Below, one piece after another: positions 1-3,825 of a stretch of 6,658 nucleotides of DNA. Location: the NCBI GenBank assembly GCA_030641245.1, contig DAOWHU010000070.1, positions 1 through 6,658 on the forward strand, given 5' to 3'. The position numbers and the translations under genes were made by a program. Each line of letters starts with the position of its first letter. Positions within the stretch are counted from its first letter, which is position 1. Below the pieces are notes generated by a model. That model was not told the origin of the DNA. It did no database searches and was given only the letters and a program-made list of their open reading frames with translations. The DNA comes from a bacterium (lineage in GTDB: Bacteria; Patescibacteriota; Minisyncoccia; Moranbacterales; DUUL01).

Positions 1-22
1 AATACTCTATACTATATACTAT
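1..22. repeat. Heptamer array at the end of uppS
   Basis: Units AATAC, TCTATAC and TATATAC are followed by TAT. The 14-bp string ATACTATATACTAT (9-22) recurs exactly at 5028-5041. In both places it contains the stop codon (TAG) of a gene. Confidence 0.55.
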
Positions 23-486
23 TCTCCCATCCTTCTCTCCCTTTTTCCAAAATCTCTGATGGCCTCCACTAAGTCATCTGGTTTAAATTCTGGAAAAAAT
101 TTGTTCGAAAAATGATACTGAGAATTTTGAGTTTGCCACATTAAAAAACCAGCACTATTGTGAGGATCGTTCTCAACCCCGGTTCTTATAAGCAAATCGA
201 CTTCTGGCAAATCCCTCGATAACAAAAATTCCCTAAATGATTCAGAATTTATTTTGAAATCAGTTTTCTCTTTCAGTATTTTCTTCTTGATTGTTCTAAC
301 CGCCGAGAGAACATCTTCTCCTCCATCATAAGCCAACATAAAACTTAGAAAGTTTTCAGTATGATGTTTAGTTTTTTCAATTCCATTTTCTAAAATTTTT
401 CGCAATTTGCAAGGAAACTGTTTCCGCCAATCTCCGATAACTTGAATCCTGGGTTTATTTTTAAATATATATCGGTCCTTACACAA
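19..486 (-). CDS. uppS: Undecaprenyl diphosphate synthase, C-terminal fragment (in-frame continuation after a stop)
   Basis: This is the C-terminal two thirds of a cis-prenyltransferase, which condenses IPP units onto an allylic primer to make the C55 cell-wall lipid carrier. Visible marks are the VIGDWR strand near residue 16, the LAYDGGEDVLSAV segment, the substrate-binding DLLIRTG motif followed by NSAGFLMWQ, and a C-terminal KRERRMG like the family's RERRFG end. It lies in exactly the same reading frame as the N-terminal part at 502-747. The only interruption is the TAA at 502-504, and the first possible start after it is a TTG at 486, so this piece is probably not translated from its own signal. 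The usual Glu of 'AELYF' (E. coli E213) is Gln here (NSQYHF), and the RTG-to-SAGF loop is two residues longer than in forms I recall. The gene ends in TAG within a TATATAC-type heptamer array. Confidence 0.85.
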   Translation of the reverse strand: MCKDRYIFKNKPRIQVIGDWRKQFPCKLRKILENGIEKTKHHTENFLSFMLAYDGGEDVLSAVRTIKKKILKEKTDFKINSESFREFLLSRDLPEVDLLIRTGVENDPHNSAGFLMWQTQNSQYHFSNKFFPEFKPDDLVEAIRDFGKRERRMGE

Positions 487-501
487 TTTTTTGCTAATTA
501 A

Positions 502-747
502 TTAATTGAAATTCAGCGACTCCCTTTTTTCATCCAGAGGCCTTTTCTTGAGATTCTCTTTTGATGATCCCCAAAAAGTTAAATATTTGACCCCGCTTTT
601 CAAGGCATTTCTACTCAATTCCTCAATCCGTTGAGCTCCCATTCGATGTCCCTCCGAAGGTGTTTTTCCAACGCCTTTTGCCCAACGTCTATTCCCATCA
701 GGAATAATGGCAACGTGATTGATCTTTTTTCGAAAATTGTTTTTCAT
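502..747 (-). CDS. uppS: Undecaprenyl diphosphate synthase, N-terminal fragment, ended by premature TAA
   Basis: This is the N-terminal third of UppS. HVAIIPDGNRRWAK at residues 11-24 holds the catalytic Asp (D17) and the diphosphate-binding Asn and Arg residues. GH at 33-34 and the TFWGSSKENLKKRP block at about 57-70 match the family's 'SxEN..RP' signature. The reading frame stops after RESLNFN, about 11 residues past RP, where the family has a continuing amphipathic helix. Reading through the TAA gives SKKLCKD...NKPRIQVIGD and then the rest of the enzyme. The joined length of about 242 codons, and the distance of 30 residues between RP and IQVIGD, are normal. The ATG at 747 follows a heptamer array and has no clear ribosome binding site. 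Either the gene is truly broken or the stop is a sequencing or assembly error; the sequence cannot tell these apart. Confidence 0.88.
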   Translation of the reverse strand: MKNNFRKKINHVAIIPDGNRRWAKGVGKTPSEGHRMGAQRIEELSRNALKSGVKYLTFWGSSKENLKKRPLDEKRESLNFN

Positions 748-753
748 AAAAAC

Positions 754-778
754 TTGTTAGCATCTAGTATCTAGTATT
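754..778. repeat. Inverted repeat arm downstream of the IVP-type FHB gene
   Basis: It pairs with 1173-1202 in inverted orientation. TTGTTAG (754-760) and GTATCTAGTATT (767-778) are both perfect, but separated by 6 bases here and 11 in the partner. The arm is largely a CTAGTAT heptamer array. It lies between the FHB stop codon and the uppS start. Confidence 0.6.
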
Positions 779-789
779 TAACTCGAAAT

Positions 790-1161
790 TTAAAAATCAA
801 CAGCCGATTTGATTAGTCCAAAAATCAACTTTTGTACTTCTACTGTATTTTCAGCTATTTTCTTAAATTCTTTATTTGGTAAATATTTAACATCTCTTGC
901 AATCAAAAGTTGACTTTGTAATTCAGTTAAAGATCCTAGTGATATTCTATAAAATTGTTTCTTCTCTTTTTTGTTTTTTCTGCTAAACCCTTCTGCTACA
1001 TTACTGGTAATTGAAACTGCACATCTTCTCATTTGATTAGTTAACCCAAAAATTTCTTCTTTTGGAAATTCCTTAGTTATTGCATAAACCGATAAAACAA
1101 CCTTGTGGCCTTTTTGCCAAGCCATCAAGTCTGTAAATGATTTTATTTTTTTCGCTTCCAT
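790..1161 (-). CDS. Four-helix-bundle protein of the 23S rRNA intervening-sequence (IVP) family
   Basis: The 123-aa protein carries the classic marks of the IVP / S23-type four-helix-bundle family. These are DLMAWQKGHKVVLSVY near the N-terminus, FPKEEIFGLTNQMRR at about 33-47, AVSITSNVAEGFSR at about 48-61, and FYRISLGSLTELQSQLL around 70-86. The length is typical. Family members occur inside 23S rRNA intervening sequences in Leptospira and Coxiella and as free-standing genes elsewhere. They are related in fold to the Avd accessory protein of diversity-generating retroelements, but their cellular role is not established. Here the gene sits between the prenyl synthase and uppS, splitting a natural metabolic pair. 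It is bracketed by inverted heptamer repeats (754-778 and 1173-1202), each lying 11 bases outside the coding region. The start is the ATG at 1161, preceded by the repeat and not by an obvious ribosome binding site. Confidence 0.88.
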   Translation of the reverse strand: MEAKKIKSFTDLMAWQKGHKVVLSVYAITKEFPKEEIFGLTNQMRRCAVSITSNVAEGFSRKNKKEKKQFYRISLGSLTELQSQLLIARDVKYLPNKEFKKIAENTVEVQKLIFGLIKSAVDF

Positions 1162-1202
1162 ACTAGATACTCAATACTAGATACCAGATACTATCCTAAC
1201 AA
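1162..1202. repeat. Heptamer array and inverted repeat arm upstream of the IVP-type FHB gene
   Basis: Plus-strand units are ACTAGAT, ACTCAAT, ACTAGAT, ACCAGAT and ACTAT (1162-1194), a 7-bp tandem array. Bases 1173-1202 form the inverted partner of 754-778 and run over the last codons and TAG stop of the prenyl synthase (1196-1198). Confidence 0.65.
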
Positions 1203-2281
1203 TTCCTTACTGCCGTATATTCTGCTATTTTACCTAGAAAATCTTTGGCTTCAAAATTTTGACTATCAATATTTTCTAACATCTCGAAAGAATCTTTTGA
1301 GAATTTTCTTGCTAAATCCTCCGAATATTTTAAAGCTCCCGTCTCAATAACAACTTTTCTGAAAGATTCTAGTTCCTTAGAAGAAAGGTCTTTTTTGCCT
1401 AGCAAGCCTCGGATTATTTCTTTTTGTTCCTCATTTCCATTTTCCAAAACTTTTATTACTAATAAAGTCTGCTTGCTCTCTATTATATCTGAACCAATTG
1501 GTTTTCCTAGCTTTTTTTCATCTCCAAAAACTCCTAGAATATCGTCTCTGATTTGAAAGGCTTTCCCAACTGCCATCGAATAATCGGAAATATTTCTCAA
1601 CAGTTTTTCAGAATTATTACTGGCTAAAATTATTCCCAAATGAAGAGGTCCCTCAAATGTATAAAAAGCCGTCTTCCCTTCATGCATTTTTAAAATTTCT
1701 GACTCAGTTGACTTGCCTCGAGCTTCCATTACTACATCTAGCATTTCTCCCGGAATAGTAGTATAAACTACTTTTTGCAATTGCCTTAAGGCTTTTAGAA
1801 TAACGTCAGAAGAAAAATTAGATTCGAATAGAATCTCATTAGCCATTGAGGCAGCTAGATCTCCCGCTATAATTGCCATTGAATTTCCAAAATGCTCCTT
1901 GTCGGTTTTTGGAAAAAATTTTTCAGCTACTTTTTTATAATATTCATGCATAGTGTCCACCCCGTGTCTTTTTTTATCACGATCAATTATGTCATCATGG
2001 ATCAATAGAAAAGAATGAATCAATTCCATGGCCATTGAGGCTTGCAAAATATTTTTTTTATTTTTCTTATCCGCTTCTCCACCTCCCAACAAAAATCCAT
2101 AGTAAACCATGGCCGGTCTAATTCTTTTTCCTCCAGACATCGTGAATTTTTCGATAGCCCTCATAGCTTCATCCGCCAAAGGATCAATCTTTTTAAAGTT
2201 TCTTTTCTTATTCTCAAAATACCCCCTCAAAAGAGGCTCGAGATCCTTTTTATAATTTTCTAAATATTCCTTGGCGTTCAT
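1196..2281 (-). CDS. Short-chain trans-prenyl diphosphate synthase (FPP/GGPP synthase type)
   Basis: This 361-aa class I polyprenyl synthetase joins DMAPP/allylic diphosphates and IPP head to tail. Visible in order: GGKRIRP (50-56, IPP binding); the first Asp-rich motif DDIID (96-100) within LLIHDDIIDRD; GD at 140-141; EGKTA at 201-205; the second Asp-rich motif in FQIRDDILGVFGD (242-254); and SDIIESKQTLL with the conserved Lys near 270. The first motif has no two-residue insertion. Phe91 lies five residues before it, as in archaeal-type GGPP synthases, so a C15-C20 product is likely; that is inference. The length is normal and both metal sites are intact. It lies upstream of uppS, for which it would supply the primer, with an FHB gene between them. 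The start is the ATG at 2281 without a visible Shine-Dalgarno. Its stop codon lies inside one arm of the repeat that flanks the FHB gene. Confidence 0.95.
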   Translation of the reverse strand: MNAKEYLENYKKDLEPLLRGYFENKKRNFKKIDPLADEAMRAIEKFTMSGGKRIRPAMVYYGFLLGGGEADKKNKKNILQASMAMELIHSFLLIHDDIIDRDKKRHGVDTMHEYYKKVAEKFFPKTDKEHFGNSMAIIAGDLAASMANEILFESNFSSDVILKALRQLQKVVYTTIPGEMLDVVMEARGKSTESEILKMHEGKTAFYTFEGPLHLGIILASNNSEKLLRNISDYSMAVGKAFQIRDDILGVFGDEKKLGKPIGSDIIESKQTLLVIKVLENGNEEQKEIIRGLLGKKDLSSKELESFRKVVIETGALKYSEDLARKFSKDSFEMLENIDSQNFEAKDFLGKIAEYTAVRNC

Positions 2282-2294
2282 AATACGCTACGCT

Positions 2295-2322
2295 TAATTT
2301 CTAATTTCTAAGTTCTAATTTC
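2295..2322. repeat. Heptamer tandem array, 4 units of TAATTTC
   Basis: Four consecutive 7-bp units are TAATTTC, TAATTTC, TAAGTTC and TAATTTC. They lie between the start of the prenyl synthase and the end of the downstream FHB gene. Units differ by at most one base. The unit sequence differs from other arrays in the window, but the 7-bp period is shared. Confidence 0.7.
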
Positions 2323-2356
2323 TAAACAATTCTTCAATTTTAAAATGCCTTAATTT

Positions 2357-2713
2357 TCAATTTTTCTTTTTACAAGAACTTATTATTTTTTGAAAAATCA
2401 TCATTAATTCTTGGCATTCTTTCCATAAAACCCTGGCTTCTTTTGCTTTTTCAGGATTACTTTTAGTTAAAATTTGAAGCCAGTATTTAGTTTCTTGGGT
2501 TTCTTTCTTCGAAATAAATATTTTATTTTGAAAATCTTTTTTAGAACAAGCATTGTTGGCTTCACAATAATTAGCTCCTATTGAAGTCCCCGATCTTATT
2601 AGTTGATTTATTAGAGACTTATTGATATTATCTTGTTTTATGCCCTTGCAAAAAACAACAAGGTCTTCGCTAAATTTAGTTGTTCTTTCGATTAAATCAT
2701 ATTCTTTGCTCAA
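2357..2713 (-). CDS. Four-helix-bundle protein (second subfamily)
   Basis: The 118-aa protein has the signature of the second, shorter FHB subfamily seen widely in CPR and other environmental bacteria. It has ERTTKFSEDLVVFCK at 9-23, LINQLIRSGTSIGANYCEA at about 34-52, CSKKDFQNKIFISKKETQETKYWLQIL at about 56-82, and a closing basic helix. It aligns along its whole length with the FHB protein at 3358-3729 and only loosely with the IVP-type one at 790-1161. The function is unknown. The only start that fits is the TTG at 2713, because an in-frame TAA lies four codons upstream at 2725-2723. It ends in TGA. An 11-bp inverted repeat (2350-2360 and 2716-2726) sits at the gene ends and heptamer arrays lie outside on both sides, but this AT-rich match is weak. 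Confidence 0.85.
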   Translation of the reverse strand: MSKEYDLIERTTKFSEDLVVFCKGIKQDNINKSLINQLIRSGTSIGANYCEANNACSKKDFQNKIFISKKETQETKYWLQILTKSNPEKAKEARVLWKECQELMMIFQKIISSCKKKN

Positions 2714-2728
2714 ATTTGAAAATTAAAT

Positions 2729-2759
2729 AATTGTAAATTCATTGTAAATTGTAAATTGG
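2729..2759. repeat. Heptamer-type array with ATTGTAA units
   Basis: Two perfect ATTGTAA units at 2741-2754 are followed by a partial unit, and another copy lies at 2729-2735 after a short break. The array is upstream of the FHB gene that starts at 2713. Read on the minus strand the unit resembles, in period and partly in sequence, the TAATTTC array on the other side of that gene. Confidence 0.5.
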
Positions 2760-2772
2760 TTTATTGAAAATT

Positions 2773-2785
2773 CCACCAAAGGTGG
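2773..2785 (-). terminator. Small hairpin after the tRNA remnant, possible weak terminator
   Basis: On the minus strand a perfect 5-bp stem CCACC / GGTGG with a TTT loop is followed by AATTTTC. The stem is short and the T run is brief, so it would be a weak intrinsic terminator at best. Its first three bases are also the CCA end of the tRNA remnant. Confidence 0.35.
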
Positions 2786-2874
2786 TGACCCCTACGAGAA
2801 TCGAACTCGTGTTACCAGGATGAGAACCTGGCGTCTCCGCCTCGGCTCATTTCCGATGAGACGGGTTAACCACT
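2783..2874 (-). pseudogene. tRNA-Glu remnant: 5' end missing and 30-bp insertion in the D-arm
   Basis: Apart from one insertion, this sequence is identical over 60 bases to the intact tRNA-Glu at 3145-3216, from the D-loop through the anticodon arm (CTC) and T-arm to the 3' acceptor strand. It lacks the 5' acceptor strand and the first half of the D-stem; in their place is the end of the GIY-YIG coding sequence. A 30-bp palindromic element (2836-2865) splits the D-arm between GGTTAA and GACGCC. Unlike the intact gene, it continues past the discriminator A into an encoded CCA (2785-2783). It cannot form an acceptor stem, so it should not be a working tRNA. The position, downstream of an intact copy with a small gene between, is what remains when an element inserts into a tRNA gene and displaces the original 3' end. 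Confidence 0.88.
2836..2865. repeat. 30-bp GC-rich palindromic element, copy A, inside the tRNA-Glu remnant
   Basis: The insertion is exactly 30 bp relative to the intact tRNA-Glu, with a one-base ambiguity at the T end. Its 28-bp core (2837-2864) starts with CCGCCTCGGCT and ends with CCGATGAGACGG. The ends pair as CCGCCTC with GAGACGG, 7 positions with one mismatch that reads as G-U in minus-strand RNA. An additional inner CTCAT/ATGAG pair is possible. It matches the element at 4135-4164 at 22 of 28 core positions, with the differences concentrated in the middle. It is much richer in GC than its surroundings. Confidence 0.85.
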
Positions 2875-3123
2875 ACTCTTGATATTTTCTAAGATTACTC
2901 TTAATTTCCTTCTTCCCGCATGAGATTTATAATACTTTTCTTTTTGTCGAGCCTTTTCTATCGAACTAGCTCTGCCGATAACATATCCCTTAAAATTTCT
3001 AAATTTTTTTGTTGATTTAATCTTACCATCTCTATGTTCCTTAATCCTTTTCTTTAAATCGGCAGTAAATCCCACGTACGTTCTATCGTTATTTTTGTCT
3101 ATAAGAAAATAAATATAATACAT
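2866..3123 (-). CDS. Single-domain GIY-YIG nuclease-like protein
   Basis: The 85-aa protein has the whole compact GIY-YIG fold of the YhbQ/UPF0213 and UvrC-N-like group. The first strand is YYIYFLID (residues 2-9) with the GIY-equivalent Tyr5. TYVGFT (15-20) is the YIG-equivalent, with Tyr16. Arg26 lies in LKKRIKEH, and the metal-binding Glu62 in ARQKEKYYKS. A closing GRRKLRVIL follows. All expected catalytic positions are present, so an active DNA nuclease is possible. The ATG at 3123 is only 21 bases after the 3' end of the intact tRNA-Glu, so the two probably share a transcript from the promoter at 3242-3270. The last residues, KSSG and the TAA stop, are encoded at the junction with the tRNA-Glu remnant. 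Many such proteins in CPR genomes have no known role; a link to insertion at the tRNA is inferred from the flanking repeats. Confidence 0.88.
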   Translation of the reverse strand: MYYIYFLIDKNNDRTYVGFTADLKKRIKEHRDGKIKSTKKFRNFKGYVIGRASSIEKARQKEKYYKSHAGRRKLRVILENIKSSG

Positions 3124-3143
3124 ATCAAAATAATAATAGCAAC

Positions 3144-3203
3144 GTGACCCCTACGAGAATCGAACTCGTGTTACCAGGATGAGAACCTGGCGTCTTAACC
3201 ACT
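3144..3203. repeat. 60-bp direct repeat of tRNA-Glu, copy within the intact gene
   Basis: These 60 bases recur in the same orientation at 2785-2874, where a 30-bp insertion makes the second copy 90 bases long. The two copies flank the GIY-YIG gene. Outside them the sequences diverge completely. The unit from repeat to repeat is 359 bp, or 329 bp without the inserted palindrome. Confidence 0.9.
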
Positions 3204-3216
3204 GGACGAAGGGGCC
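3145..3216 (-). tRNA. tRNA-Glu (anticodon CTC)
   Basis: This is a full 72-nt cloverleaf. The acceptor stem is GGCCCCT / AGGGGTC with one G-U. The D-arm is GTCC-AGTGGTTA-AGAC. The anticodon stem is CCAGG / CCTGG with loop TTCTCAT, giving CTC, which reads GAG (Glu); the anticodon lies at 3183-3181. The T-arm is ACGAG-TTCGATT-CTCGT and the discriminator is A. CCA is not encoded; the next bases are CGTTG. A strong sigma-70-like promoter lies just upstream. The downstream gene, starting 21 bases later, encodes a GIY-YIG nuclease, followed by a broken 3' copy of this same tRNA. Confidence 0.95.
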
Positions 3217-3241
3217 GTAGGAATCAACAACTAACCCAATA

Positions 3242-3270
3242 ATTCTACTCAAATAAGCTCTTTCTGTCAA
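3242..3270 (-). promoter_or_regulatory. Sigma-70-type promoter for tRNA-Glu (and probably the nuclease gene)
   Basis: On the minus strand a perfect -35 box TTGACA (3270-3265) is followed after exactly 17 bases by TAGAAT (3247-3242), one base from the -10 consensus. Transcription would begin near 3235, about 20 bases before the tRNA 5' end at 3216. This is the only promoter in the window I find convincing. The AT-rich spacers contain many weak -10-like strings that I do not call. Confidence 0.75.
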
Positions 3271-3299
3271 TCATGACTCAATTCTCGATAAGCCACAAA

Positions 3300-3345
3300 A
3301 TACAAGGACACAAGATACAAACAAATCTCAAATTAAAAATCAAAA
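3300..3345. repeat. Inverted repeat arm downstream of FHB gene (left arm)
   Basis: These 46 bases are the reverse complement of 3743-3795. A 27-bp stretch is perfect (3300-3326 with 3769-3795), and an 18-bp stretch is perfect (3323-3340 with 3748-3765). The arms differ by a 7-bp indel and one mismatch. This arm ends 12 bases beyond the stop codon of the enclosed FHB gene. Confidence 0.85.
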
Positions 3346-3357
3346 TTTCCAAACGCT

Positions 3358-3729
3358 CTATTTCTTAATTTTTTCAGTCTTCACAATAATTGCCGATAAT
3401 ATGTTTATTAATTCTTGATTTTCTTGTTTAAGATCTTTAAGTTTATTCTCTACTCCCAAGTTAGCTTCAGTTATCAGTTCTAACCAATGTTTTGTTTCCT
3501 TGGCTTCTTTCCTCGATATTCTTAATCTATGAACAAAATCTTTTTTACCCAATGCATCATTAGCTTCTCTATAATTAGCACCAACCGAACCGCTTGATCT
3601 TACAATCTGACTAATCAAGGGATTGTTTATAATGTTTTTGGGTAATTCCTTGCATAATCTAATTATTCTTTTGGCAAAATCAGTTGTTCTTTGTTCTGAA
3701 TCATATATTTTTTTCTTTTCTTTAGCCAT
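3358..3729 (-). CDS. Four-helix-bundle protein (second subfamily), enclosed by inverted repeats
   Basis: The 123-aa protein matches the FHB protein at 2357-2713 throughout. It has EQRTTDFAKRIIRLCKEL at about 12-29, NPLISQIVRSSGSVGANYREA at about 36-56, and GKKDFVHRLRISRKEAKETKHWLELI at about 61-86. A helical C-terminal stretch rich in Asn, Glu and Lys follows. The function is not known for this family. The start is the ATG at 3729, with no strong ribosome binding site. The gene sits almost exactly in the middle of an inverted repeat whose arms begin 12 and 13 bases outside the coding region (3300-3345 and 3743-3795). That symmetry suggests gene and arms moved or duplicated as one unit of about 500 bp. 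An overlapping frame at 3663-3899 is a shadow made partly of the right arm. Confidence 0.87.
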   Translation of the reverse strand: MAKEKKKIYDSEQRTTDFAKRIIRLCKELPKNIINNPLISQIVRSSGSVGANYREANDALGKKDFVHRLRISRKEAKETKHWLELITEANLGVENKLKDLKQENQELINILSAIIVKTEKIKK

Positions 3730-3742
3730 TTTAATCGATGGT

Positions 3743-3795
3743 TTTTAATTTTTAATTTGAGATTTCTAATTTGTTTGTATCTTGTGTCCTTGTAT
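3743..3795. repeat. Inverted repeat arm upstream of FHB gene (right arm)
   Basis: This is the partner of 3300-3345. The seven extra bases here (TAGAAAT on the minus strand) equal one heptamer period. Immediately beyond the arm the minus strand continues with further ATACAAG units (to about 3802), so the arm is itself built from 7-bp-type repeats. Confidence 0.85.
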
Positions 3796-3825
3796 CTTGT
3801 ATCCTTCTTAAGCAAAGTTTCAGCT

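Noticed and set aside
502..504. Genetic code change with TAA read as an amino acid
   Set aside because: TAA ends the FHB gene at 790, the CAP gene at 3826 and the nuclease at 2866, so it acts as a stop here. The known CPR reassignment concerns TGA.
790..1161. Diversity-generating retroelement accessory protein (Avd)
   Set aside because: The fold family is related, but there is no reverse transcriptase, template repeat or variable repeat in the window, and the motifs fit IVP-type proteins.
2042..2263. Plus-strand open frame of 73 codons opposite the prenyl synthase
   Set aside because: It lies wholly antisense to a well-supported enzyme gene and has no recognisable features.
2295..2322. CRISPR-like repeats
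   Set aside because: Units are 7 bp, tandem and without spacers; there are no cas genes.
2783..2874. Second functional tRNA-Glu containing an intron
   Set aside because: There is no 5' acceptor strand upstream and the insertion is in the D-arm, not an anticodon-loop intron site; a remnant fits better.
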